64,000 bases of DNA from Halorussus litoreus (GTDB taxonomy: Archaea > Halobacteriota > Halobacteria > Halobacteriales > Haladaptataceae): contig NZ_KZ859504.1 of assembly GCF_003382685.1 (NCBI RefSeq), forward strand, positions 79,265 to 143,264, written 5' to 3'. Shown here piece after piece: positions 25,002-33,464 of this stretch (position 1 is its first letter; every line of letters begins with the position of its first letter). The notes below the pieces were generated by a model. It worked only from the letters and a program-made list of their open reading frames with translations, was not told where the DNA came from and searched no databases. A program made the translations under genes and the position numbers.

Positions 25002-26970
25002 TCCACTCAACGCCGCGAACGAACTCCGGACGCAGTCACCTGAGCGCCTCTGGGCGCTTTCAGCGGAGAGCGTGTACTCTGCGCTCGCCGCAAAAGCAAC
25101 TGGGGAGCCGATACAGGAACGGCTCGAACCGCACGTTCGGACTGAAATAATCAGAACGAATGACGAACGAGGCCGCGATCCCGTCGTCTCGATACACGAG
25201 TGGCTACTCGACGAACTCGGTCTCGTCCACAACGGCACCATTTCGCTACTGGGAATGGTAGTGCTAATCTCGGACGAGCCACAACCGTTCATCCGAACAG
25301 CTACTGTCGCTCGGCTTCAGCCAGCTGAGATGGTGCTTCGCTCGTGCAACGAGATCGAGGAGGATAACGTCCCGAGACGCGAACTCGACAGCCTACTCGC
25401 CGACGAGTGGGATGAAACCGTTCTCGCTCCCCTCTTAGGGTCGCTCGGATTCATGACGATCTATCCCGACAGCGTCGACCTCAATCGGGAACGGATCGAC
25501 AGTTCGCTGTCGGCCCAGCAGACAATGTCTACCGAGACAGTTGTTGCAGAAGCCTATCGCGACATCCTCTCTCGCGTCATCGAATCTGCGGACGCAGTCT
25601 GTCTAGAAGACCTCGTGCAGCGATTAATTGGAACAACTCCGACGAAGGGAGAACTGGAGATGGCCGAGGTAGCAAACCTCGCCAGTACGCAAGCGATCAC
25701 AGTCGATGAAACGGAAATCGAAGACGCAGTCCGTAACCAGCGGCAGGAATACGAGGACGAATTCGACCAAGTGCGGTCACTGCTGGTGCCATCAACTGAG
25801 GCCGACTTAGAGAGAGTCAACACAGACCAGTCGGTCGGACTCGACGATGTATCGGAAGATGCGGATCTTAGCGCTGATGAACGGGAGGCAGCTCTCAAAG
25901 TCGTCGCCACTGTTGCGGCATACCCCGTCCTGGCGACGTTCGACATGCACTTCGTTACTGAGCGGTGGCCGAGCGTAACGCCGTACTCTCTCTACCAAGC
26001 ACTTTCATCAGTTCCGGGAGTCGAGTGTGAGGTCAGCGATGGCCTCGTCGAATTTGAGACCGTGCCAGAAGCTGTCGATGTCGAGGCTGTACGAGATGAA
26101 TATACGAAACACCTCGTGGAACGCTGTTCGGACATTCAGAGTCGCATCGACACCCTCTCTCAAGAGACGGTGTCACTCCCACCAACCCCCGTTGCGACCG
26201 AGTCGATGGTGGTTCAGGACTACGAATCGATCGACAGCGGGGCGATCGCGCCGACCTACTTCACCTACACGCTCGTCGATCCGGACGCTCTCGGAGAGCA
26301 AAAGATGGACGGCTACGCCGGAGATTCACGTGGACTCGGTAGAGAACGGGCACGTCTCCGCCGCTGGCATGAGAGGCGCTCGTCGGGACTGAAACCGTAC
26401 ACTGCAATGACCGACCGCTTGTTCAGCCTCGGCCTCGAGCGCAACATTGAGGACAAGGTTTTGCGCATCATGACACCGTTCGACGACGATACGTTCAATG
26501 AGTACGTGGCCCAGATTCGTCGTCTTCTCGAACACGGCTTCGAGTTGCGTTTGCTCACTCGCCATACGAAGGAACCCTGGGAGTGGCGGCGGCTTCAACG
26601 AAACCTGCTGAGCGAAATCAAAGAACATCGTGATCGAGTGACGGTGCGTACCTATTCGCGGTTCAAGGAACACCAGCGTGTGACGCCCGATATGGACTTC
26701 CGTGATCTCAATGAAATCGGGATTCATGGCAAACTCCAGACGGTCGGTGCACCGGAGGAAGGGGCCGCACTCCTCGGGTCTGCGAACTTCATGGAGAACA
26801 GTTACGACTGGAACCCCGAATGTGGGATCTACACCGAACGAACGCAGTTTGTCGATGCCGCGATCGAATTCTTCGACATCGTATGGGACATCTCGGCGGC
26901 TGACGAATTATCGATTGAGCGGTTGCAAGAGATTCCCGATCACCAGCTAATACCAACGTACTATAGCTAG
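24994..26970 (+). CDS. PLD-type nuclease of the helicase operon (DrmC/DpdK-like)
   Basis: The C-terminal third of this 658-aa protein has one phospholipase-D motif: IHGKLQTV with H577 and K579, followed by LLGSANFMENS, the usual GSAN strand. The Asp of the canonical HxKx4D is replaced by Gly. A second, degenerate half may be around residues 490-540 (RIMTPFDDDTFNEYVAQIRR), or the protein may dimerise. The N-terminal 450 residues are helical and unrecognised; they make the protein much longer than DrmC or DpdK (about 250 aa). As the last gene of the operon and the only nuclease-like gene in it, it is the best candidate for the DNA-cleaving component. Confidence 0.75.
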   Translation: MSDPLNAANELRTQSPERLWALSAESVYSALAAKATGEPIQERLEPHVRTEIIRTNDERGRDPVVSIHEWLLDELGLVHNGTISLLGMVVLISDEPQPFIRTATVARLQPAEMVLRSCNEIEEDNVPRRELDSLLADEWDETVLAPLLGSLGFMTIYPDSVDLNRERIDSSLSAQQTMSTETVVAEAYRDILSRVIESADAVCLEDLVQRLIGTTPTKGELEMAEVANLASTQAITVDETEIEDAVRNQRQEYEDEFDQVRSLLVPSTEADLERVNTDQSVGLDDVSEDADLSADEREAALKVVATVAAYPVLATFDMHFVTERWPSVTPYSLYQALSSVPGVECEVSDGLVEFETVPEAVDVEAVRDEYTKHLVERCSDIQSRIDTLSQETVSLPPTPVATESMVVQDYESIDSGAIAPTYFTYTLVDPDALGEQKMDGYAGDSRGLGRERARLRRWHERRSSGLKPYTAMTDRLFSLGLERNIEDKVLRIMTPFDDDTFNEYVAQIRRLLEHGFELRLLTRHTKEPWEWRRLQRNLLSEIKEHRDRVTVRTYSRFKEHQRVTPDMDFRDLNEIGIHGKLQTVGAPEEGAALLGSANFMENSYDWNPECGIYTERTQFVDAAIEFFDIVWDISAADELSIERLQEIPDHQLIPTYYS

Positions 26971-27366
26971 GCTTGTTCTGCCTAACAAGCGCATTCGGAT
27001 CCCTGCCTAAGAAACATACGTTAGTATACAAGTGGTGCAAATATGTAGATAGCCCAACTGGCGGCTGAAGTTCTTCGCAAGTTGGCTCACTCGGTTCGTC
27101 GCCTTAATGGCTCATAGGCATGGGTTCTTACGGACTCAAAACCACCCTCACGACTCCATTTTTTGCTACATCGGCTCGTTAGACCCGATAATATCCTCTC
27201 TAATGGCGAGAGAAAGCGTGAGAGTTTTCGCCGACTCTCGCCATTGCTGGCCTCGCACTTTCTAAGAAGATTATAGGTTTCAAAGTGGAATCTAGAAGTT
27301 TGTTTCTCGACGAAGAGTCCGAATAAACTGTGCTGGCGGTAAATATAGCTTCTCGGGATGACACAA

Positions 27367-27387
27367 ATGTGTGCAACCTGCCCACAC
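27367..27387 (-). repeat. Phased palindrome, copy 1
   Basis: In reverse complement, 20 of the 21 bases equal copy 3 (TGTGGGCAGGTTGCACACAT). It is thus in inverted orientation relative to copy 3. Confidence 0.85.
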
Positions 27388-27523
27388 CGATCTAAAAATC
27401 GCAGGCCAACGATACGACTCTGAAATCATCCAAATGATATTCTGTGTATCACCATTCTTACTATAAATAATATTACCATTATGGAGTGCGTCTGAGGTAC
27501 ATTATGAAAGACTATTTACTATA

Positions 27524-27544
27524 ATGTGGGCAGATTGCCCACAT
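27524..27544. repeat. Phased palindrome, copy 2 (perfect dyad)
   Basis: The sequence ATGTGGGCA, spacer GAT, TGCCCACAT is a perfect dyad with 9-bp arms. It starts 157 bp from copy 1 and 157 bp from copy 3. Confidence 0.88.
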
Positions 27545-27680
27545 GGTTTCAGAAACCGCAAGAAGAAATCCGAAACCCCATATTCTAAATCAGATATGTG
27601 CTAGGTAACTCACCAAATATAAGACGAATTTTATAACTCAAATTAAATACGCTCTCGAAATAGTTTGATTGATTATCTTA

Positions 27681-27701
27681 ATGTGGGCAGGTTGCACACA
27701 T
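27681..27701 (+). repeat. Phased palindrome, copy 3
   Basis: The sequence ATGTGGGCA, spacer GGT, TGCACACAT differs from copy 2 at two positions. The 157-bp period equals about 15 helical turns, so all three sites would face the same side of the DNA. Confidence 0.87.
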
Positions 27702-28057
27702 TCCTTGAGAATTGGGGGACGTGGCAAGAGGTATTGTGTGAAAGTTCTGATATTAGGATGTTTGCCAGATTTATATAAATACACATGTGCTAATGCCTAC
27801 TAAATTGAGCTCTATCTATCATTTCTGCGTTTTCAGTCCCCACTGCTATTAGTAACTCGTAGGTTCAGGAGGGTCGCCATACCGTATCAGGTTCTAGTGT
27901 CTTGGAGTCTTTGTGAACCCGTCCAATTAGCACGCTAACACGGATCCTTCGAAGTTGCATTAAAGAGCGTTCCAGCGTGACGCCTTGCGCGATGGGATTT
28001 TCTACCGAAAGTCGCCGCTGCTCAGTGGTTCACCAGAGTCAACTCGTACAAAACCGG

Positions 28058-28324
28058 TCATTCGCACCAGCAGCGAACTCGACTCTTATCCTCTTCGGTT
28101 TCGATCTCACACGTGAATGAATCTCCTTCAGGAAACATGATGAATCGATCTTCTTCAACGTTTTTGACGCAGTCAACGTCCTCTATCTTCCAATTCGCAT
28201 CTTCACCATCCTCCCACGTGTAGTAGTCATTCTCTCCCTCAACTGCAAAATCAAGGATCCCAGATCCACTCCCGAGAATGTGTTCAACTTGTTCCAGCGT
28301 GGTTGACTGAGATATTCTTGGCAT
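28058..28324 (-). CDS. Small acidic protein, 88 aa
   Basis: ATG 28324 (MPRISQS) gives 88 residues rich in Asp and Glu, with a short beta-rich middle (YYTWEDGEDANWKIEDVDCV) and a C-terminal CWC. The family is not recognised. The acidic composition is typical of a real haloarchaeal protein, and the length and codon usage support coding. It is a single gene, convergent with the PLD gene across the palindrome region. An upstream ATG at 28345 is also open. Confidence 0.5.
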   Translation of the reverse strand: MPRISQSTTLEQVEHILGSGSGILDFAVEGENDYYTWEDGEDANWKIEDVDCVKNVEEDRFIMFPEGDSFTCEIETEEDKSRVRCWCE

Positions 28325-28578
28325 GGTCGAGTGTTCTGCGTTCACACAAATTAATACCGGCTACTTTGGCGGCGCTGTGTCACTATTTCAAAAGGGAAGT
28401 TCGTGCCACCGATGGAGGATGGCAACTCCCAAGCTTCCCAGGTGGGGACGACGTAATTCCAGAGCATACCACGCATCCCACTACGCGGTAGGCCGTCGTC
28501 CACTGAACCAAACGCGGTCAAGAAATAAAGATATTGGCCGCATAGACTGGTGACTGACTTTATTCTGAAGAGGTGACC

Positions 28579-28932
28579 TTAGACCGAGATGGCGAGTTGA
28601 GCGAGCACAGAGATCGATGCGTACCTCTGGAGACGGGGGGTTACCACTATCTCTTTCGCGGATTCATCGTACTCAATCAAGCCCCTCGCGCTGAGTTTCG
28701 GAAGGTGCGTTTGGATCAGTCCGTTGTAGGCTGATTCGTAATCGCCTGTACTAACCTGCGTAGGCGGCGTGCCGGTCTCTATCCCTCGAATGACCCTCGC
28801 GATATGACGGACTGTTACGGAGGCGTTCTCCTCGAACAGAGAGAGGTACCGAATGAGCAGATTACGCCGTTCGTTGCCGAGGAGTTCGTGAACCTGAGCC
28901 GATCTGGTGTCGACGTCACTCGTAGCTGCCAT
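28579..28932 (-). CDS. DUF7344-like winged-helix protein
   Basis: This 117-aa protein contains LLGNERRNLLIRYLSLFEEN followed by VTVRHIARVI and a segment with YNGLIQTHLPKLSARGLIEY. That is the standard layout of the haloarchaeal DUF7344 winged-helix domain: recognition of a short helix, Q-T-HLPKL, then a wing. Members are presumed DNA-binding regulators. Two more members occur in the element (36795 and 39152). The target is unknown. Confidence 0.7.
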   Translation of the reverse strand: MAATSDVDTRSAQVHELLGNERRNLLIRYLSLFEENASVTVRHIARVIRGIETGTPPTQVSTGDYESAYNGLIQTHLPKLSARGLIEYDESAKEIVVTPRLQRYASISVLAQLAISV

Positions 28933-29020
28933 TCTTTTCCACCTCCGTTGAGGGCAATGCGATAGTTGCGTCTACTATTCCATCGTCGGACTTTTGCGAA
29001 TCGTCCTCGACTATGTACAT
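28916..29020 (-). CDS. Possible 34-aa acidic leader protein
   Basis: ATG 29018-29020 opens 34 codons (MYIVEDDSQKSDDGIVDATI and further) ending in a TGA that overlaps the start of the DUF7344-like gene by 17 bases. The composition is acidic, as in other haloarchaeal proteins, and the overlap would allow coupled translation. It may instead be chance. A perfect 8-bp hairpin lies immediately upstream. Confidence 0.3.
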   Translation of the reverse strand: MYIVEDDSQKSDDGIVDATIALPSTEVEKNGSYE

Positions 29021-29039
29021 GCTGTCTGCTCCAGACAGC
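29021..29039. repeat. Small hairpin upstream of the 34-codon frame
   Basis: The arms GCTGTCTG and CAGACAGC flank the loop CTC and are perfectly complementary. It lies directly ahead of the possible leader peptide start, where it could be an operator or RNA structure. In the rest of 28933-29317 I see only a 10-bp palindrome CTGCATGCAG (29226-29235). Confidence 0.5.
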
Positions 29040-29317
29040 GCGGGTTCGGTGTCTCAGCACCGGGCCCACTTCTGTGGACCACCGCGCGTCAAGAACGGGT
29101 AGGGCGAGAACCGTCTTAACCGTGGGTAAATCGGCTCAGTGGGCAACAAAACAAGCTTCGAGATTCGCCTCTCTCGGAGAAACCTGATTCTGTCGAAACC
29201 CACCTCAGTTGAGAGAAATAGTATGCTGCATGCAGAGGAAAGATCGCTTAGCGTATCTGATACCTGCGAATAACGGCGTACAAGATAGAGAGGCTATCCT
29301 CACTATGGTTTCCAGTC

Positions 29318-30223
29318 TCAGGTGGAGAAGTCAGGCGAGAATCGGGCAATAAGCGGAGCGTGATCACTGTATTCGAGCCCATCACCGTCGTAATAGCAGT
29401 CCCCAGGATTCAGGCTCTCTGATGCGATTACATGATCGAATCGTTTCCCAGTCAGAGTATCACGGTCACCCGTGGGATGACTAATGTCCAGTGTATCGAG
29501 ATCGCTGTAGCCGTGGATCGTTCGAAAGACATCTACCATCCCAACATCCTCTAATCCTGTCAGGATGTTGCACTCTGCGGCCTGCCATCGCTCCGATAGT
29601 GCATCGTCCTTCTCGCTTCGCCACGGAATCACCTCACCGTCCTCGGTCTCAGCCTTGGGAGCGTTGAAGTCCCCTGCGAGTATTCGGGGCCCGGTCTCTT
29701 TCGCAAGAATGCGATTGTATACGTTCTCCAGAATTTTGATCTTCTCCTCTCCGAACATATTCCCAGGCACAGTCCGTACGTTCCAGAGGTCAATCGTTGT
29801 GTCTCCGAAATTAGCCTCTGCGTTGAGAATCTTCTCAGGGAAATTTGTATCCCAGTGCTTGCGGGTAGCGTCACCAAACGGTGGGTCACTGATACTTGGC
29901 GTCTGTCTACTGAGGTCTTCCAGAGCACTGTCCTCATGTATCGCAATGAGATTCCCGTTTACTCCGTTGAAATCTTGGAAGGGGGGCACGTCAAGCTCTC
30001 CAAGTTTACGACTCCAATCCAAGGTATCTACAATTTCCGTATACCCGGCAATGCTCTCCAGTTTGTTATACCAGAGTTCGCGCCGGTTAGTCGTCACCTC
30101 GTTGAGCATCAGAAGATCGGGACAGTCGGCACTCTCCACGATGAACTGAATCTGATTGTCAATTCGGTCAGGTGATCCGGCCGGCGGAAATGCACCCTGT
30201 ACGTTCCACGAAAAAACCTCCAT
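29318..30223 (-). CDS. Endonuclease/exonuclease/phosphatase (EEP) family protein
   Basis: This 301-aa protein starts MEVFSWNVQG and shows the EEP motifs in order: WNVQG, the catalytic Glu in LLMLNEVTT, LAGDFNAPK, and the C-terminal SDHAPLIARF. These are the metal-binding and catalytic residues of DNase I/exonuclease III-type phosphodiesterases. It is therefore likely an active Mg2+-dependent nuclease or phosphatase; the substrate is unknown. It is divergent from the DpdA-like gene with 240 bp between them, and a TATA-like box 25 bp upstream suggests a leaderless transcript. It could be a nuclease arm of the modification system or an independent effector. Confidence 0.8.
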   Translation of the reverse strand: MEVFSWNVQGAFPPAGSPDRIDNQIQFIVESADCPDLLMLNEVTTNRRELWYNKLESIAGYTEIVDTLDWSRKLGELDVPPFQDFNGVNGNLIAIHEDSALEDLSRQTPSISDPPFGDATRKHWDTNFPEKILNAEANFGDTTIDLWNVRTVPGNMFGEEKIKILENVYNRILAKETGPRILAGDFNAPKAETEDGEVIPWRSEKDDALSERWQAAECNILTGLEDVGMVDVFRTIHGYSDLDTLDISHPTGDRDTLTGKRFDHVIASESLNPGDCYYDGDGLEYSDHAPLIARFSPDFST

Positions 30224-30244
30224 ATCGTCTATGTCTGGTTCCAG

Positions 30245-30256
30245 AATTATAATCTA
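30245..30256 (-). promoter_or_regulatory. TATA-like box of the EEP gene
   Basis: On the minus strand the sequence GATTATAATTC lies about 25 bp ahead of the ATG at 30223, the usual place for a leaderless haloarchaeal transcript. Confidence 0.45.
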
Positions 30257-30463
30257 ACCCCAGCGCGTGAGATACGTGCGCTGTATTCCAGCACAACCGC
30301 TATCACCTGTTGAAATTCCAACTGTACCAGGAAAAGCCACCTTGGACTCGAGTACGTCCTATCGTGATAATATTTTCATTCGTTCCGGAACTACACTTCG
30401 ACGAAGCGGAAAGGGAGATTCATAAGGAGGTACCAACTTAGCGTAAGACGGTGAATAGAATCT

Positions 30464-33367
30464 GTGAGGTTTTACGTTCCTGAGTGGGACGACGCGGTCG
30501 ATTCCCATTACGATTTCCGACACGACGAACTCTCTACTCTCGACCGTCAGGAGCGGGATTTAGATTACATCTGGGATATTTTTGAGCGCGACACAACCCC
30601 GATTGACGGCGTGCTAATTTCGCGTGAGCAGGTTGAAGAGACGACTCGCAAGGCGGATCGTCTCGCCGAGTACGGGGTCTACGATGATCCGGTGTTGTCC
30701 GTTCCAGAATGGCTTCCGACGATCAGCGACTGCGGCGCTTGGGGCTACAAGTCTCTCCCGTTCCCTCCGTACGGGAACGCCGAGATGCTCGACTTCTACG
30801 AAACGCTGGAAGTCACAGTCGGCGTTACTATCGATCACCTCGTTTTGGGTTCGGGGAAAGACAAGGGTCGACTGTACCTCGACGAACGCGCCTTCCATGC
30901 CGATTTCAAGAAGAGTGACATCCCAGACGCACTGACTGACGTCGTCGATTTGATGGTCGACGAGTGGCCCAACGAATGGCCTACTTACGTTGAGGAGTAC
31001 GAACCGTCCATCTGTACTCAATCGAAGAAGGAGGTTGAGGCCTTTGCTCCAGAAGACTTCGAGGGTGACGTCGATACGGTACTTGCGCGATTGGCTCGTG
31101 ATCCCAGAGCGGTGTACCGAGAGGATGACGCGGCATTCCGCTACGAGCTTACTCTCCGGAACGCTCAGGAGATGTACGACCTGTACCACCGAGGTAACTA
31201 CCCATTCCGGCTAATGGTAGCGATCCAGGGCTGGAACCCCGAGACGTATATCGAGGCCACGGAAGAAGTGCTCGACATTGGATACAATTATCTCGGTATC
31301 GGTGGCGTCGCTGGCAGTCCCATCCACGACGTCAGGCAAATCGTGAAGGGCGTCGGAAAGACTGTAAAGGAGTTTGAACGCGAGAATAACACTCGCATTG
31401 ACTCGCACGTCTTCGGGTTTGCGAAGAGTGAAGGATTCGAGACGGTCGGTCGATCGGGGATGACCAGTTTCGATAGTGCGAGTATGCTCCGTTCGGCATG
31501 GACCGGAGGGCAGAACTATCGGCTTGACAATGACGAGCGATACGACGCGATTCGAGTCCGTTACCCATCTAACCGTGATTCTCTTGCCGAGGCCGTAGAA
31601 AAGTCCCTTCGCGGCCGCGAGACGTTAGTAGCCTTGAGAGCCTACGATTCTGGAGAATCTATCGTTGATGCCCTCTACGAGTGGCAGAAGAAAGCAGAAA
31701 AGGTCCTTCCGGCCACTCGAGAATATCTGCGTGAACACCGTCACGACGAGCAATACGACGCGTCGCTACTCCAAGAAGTTGAAACCGCTTTTAGAGACGA
31801 TTTCGAGTACGCCCGAGAGCTCCAGGCGAGTTTCAGCGACAATCTTCGAGGAAAGCTGGTCAAGCTTCTTCGGAAAGACGATCCCGAGGACCCGGTTAGC
31901 TTCGAAGAGTATTCTGATCTACTAACCGTCGCACAGCAGGAGTTCGAGCCTTTCCCGCGTATGACTACCATCCTTGAAAACGACGATCCTGAAACTACTT
32001 ATGACGCGATTTGGACCGTCGTTCGCGATTACGCGACGTGGATCGGCGACGAAGACCTCTTAGAAGAGTACCAGCGTACACTGCAAAACCGACCTTGGGA
32101 GAAGTGCGATTGCTCGATCTGTACCGAGAACAGTATCGAGGTCTGTATCTTCCGTGGTAACGACCGCAACCGTCGACGTGGATTCCATAACACCCGACGG
32201 TTCTACGACGAGTTCACCGACGAGCTACCGAAAATCCTCATCGGAACTCGAGGAACGGCATCTCTGAACGGCTACGAAACCATCGAGGACTACCTGCGAG
32301 CCGAGCATCCTGACTTCTGGCAGCAGGTGCATGATCTCCCAGTTGCCGAAGTTGGCGTTTTGGATGCCGGCGGTGTACGAGAGTGGTGGGACGAAACCCC
32401 CACCGGTGTTTCGCTTGCCCGGAGTCGCATGGCTGAAAACCTTGGTCAGCAAGCAGAGCGATACCAGAAGGTGTTCCTTCACACACCTGACGGAGAAATC
32501 GACGAGCACATCGTAGATGCCGTGGAGGAAAGCAACTGCACAATCCAGACGTTCCAAGATCCATCGAAACTGCGCCAGAATGCTTTGGAAGCGTGCGGAG
32601 AGAATTACATAGCTGGGGATGACTTCCTGCCTCACCCACCCGAAATCAACGTCAAGGATGGACTCGACATTCTGGTCATCGACCAATGCTCTGGTTCAAA
32701 GGACTTCCCGGAAGGTGCACCTGTCTTCGATGATGAAGAGACGCTCCAATTCTCGAGAGAAGAGCTCTTGGAGCGCGATAATGTTCCCGCAATCAACGCC
32801 AAGGATCTCTACACGGGCCGACAGCAGGAGTTCGTGAAGGAAGCGGTTAGACGGCTCAAAGGAGAAGGTCACGATGTCAAGCGGTACTTCATAAGTGCAG
32901 GCTTCGGCCTCGTTTCCGAGGACGAACCGTTGCCGCCATACGAAGTGACGTTCAGCTCGATGGGCGTTGCCGACATCAGGGAGCGATCTAAACAACTCAG
33001 CATTCAGGCCGACTTAGAGCAGGTGCTGAACGAGTCAGACTACGATGTAGTCTTCTTCACTCTCGGGAAGGATTACTACACCAGCATTGACATCGATAAT
33101 ATGGTCCAGAACGTTCGTTCTGACCGTATTGGAGTCGTCTTCAACCGGGAACTCGTCGACGACCAGTTCGATAATATCGTGTCAGTGCCTGCCCGCACAG
33201 AAGACGCGAAAAACCACGGCACAATCGTAGTAGGGTTGAAAGGACACTATATGAAGAATTTCGCACACCGTATAGACAGTGTCGAATCACTGGAACCTGA
33301 AGCGATTGAGGGCCTCTGTCGTCGTGTAGAAGAGGAACCTACTCAGATGGCCTTCGAGAAGTATTAG
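30464..33367 (+). CDS. dpdA: DpdA-like DNA-guanine transglycosylase fused to a YaaA/DUF6884-like domain
   Basis: This is a 967-aa protein (GTG start at 30464). Residues about 1-580 have the TGT fold used by DpdA to exchange guanine in DNA for preQ0: SDCGAWGY contains D89 at the place of TGT's DSGGF Asp, HVFGF matches the H-x-M/F-G strand, SFDSASM carries D337 at the place of the nucleophile, and C548, C550, C553 and H575 form the TGT zinc site. Residues about 730-960 (VIDQCSGSKDF, AKDLYTGRQ, FISAGFGLVSEDEPLPPYE) look like DUF6884, a relative of the YaaA/DUF328 domain of DpdC, which hydrolyses DNA preQ0 to the amide ADG. The protein may thus do both steps. It heads an operon with a second TGT gene 97 bp downstream. 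Confidence 0.82.
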   Translation: MRFYVPEWDDAVDSHYDFRHDELSTLDRQERDLDYIWDIFERDTTPIDGVLISREQVEETTRKADRLAEYGVYDDPVLSVPEWLPTISDCGAWGYKSLPFPPYGNAEMLDFYETLEVTVGVTIDHLVLGSGKDKGRLYLDERAFHADFKKSDIPDALTDVVDLMVDEWPNEWPTYVEEYEPSICTQSKKEVEAFAPEDFEGDVDTVLARLARDPRAVYREDDAAFRYELTLRNAQEMYDLYHRGNYPFRLMVAIQGWNPETYIEATEEVLDIGYNYLGIGGVAGSPIHDVRQIVKGVGKTVKEFERENNTRIDSHVFGFAKSEGFETVGRSGMTSFDSASMLRSAWTGGQNYRLDNDERYDAIRVRYPSNRDSLAEAVEKSLRGRETLVALRAYDSGESIVDALYEWQKKAEKVLPATREYLREHRHDEQYDASLLQEVETAFRDDFEYARELQASFSDNLRGKLVKLLRKDDPEDPVSFEEYSDLLTVAQQEFEPFPRMTTILENDDPETTYDAIWTVVRDYATWIGDEDLLEEYQRTLQNRPWEKCDCSICTENSIEVCIFRGNDRNRRRGFHNTRRFYDEFTDELPKILIGTRGTASLNGYETIEDYLRAEHPDFWQQVHDLPVAEVGVLDAGGVREWWDETPTGVSLARSRMAENLGQQAERYQKVFLHTPDGEIDEHIVDAVEESNCTIQTFQDPSKLRQNALEACGENYIAGDDFLPHPPEINVKDGLDILVIDQCSGSKDFPEGAPVFDDEETLQFSREELLERDNVPAINAKDLYTGRQQEFVKEAVRRLKGEGHDVKRYFISAGFGLVSEDEPLPPYEVTFSSMGVADIRERSKQLSIQADLEQVLNESDYDVVFFTLGKDYYTSIDIDNMVQNVRSDRIGVVFNRELVDDQFDNIVSVPARTEDAKNHGTIVVGLKGHYMKNFAHRIDSVESLEPEAIEGLCRRVEEEPTQMAFEKY

Positions 33368-33464
33368 ACGAGAAATTACTAAGGCGGACCTCTATACTTC
33401 ACCTCTTCTGATCCTCTATCGCCCCATTATCTAAGTAAGATAACAGCATATCCGAGCGGGAGGG

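Larger units (their letters stand above)
26971..28057. other. ORF-free AT-rich region with three phased palindromes
   Basis: This 1.1-kb stretch lies between convergent genes, so it should not hold a normal promoter. No open frame here looks coding. Its main structure is three related 21-bp palindromes at 27367, 27524 and 27681, exactly 157 bp apart. A replication origin, partition site, loading site for the helicase machinery or an untranslated RNA are all possible; none is shown by sequence alone. Confidence 0.7.

Noticed and set aside
8289-26970. Canonical DISARM system
   Set aside because: There is no DNA methyltransferase, no separate drmB-type gene and no drmD/drmE in the element; the helicases are fused and duplicated. 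It is called DISARM/Dpd-like only.
30421-30463. Shine-Dalgarno AAGGAGGT for the DpdA-like gene
   Set aside because: It lies about 32 bases from the GTG start, too far to guide initiation there; no closer in-frame start fits it.
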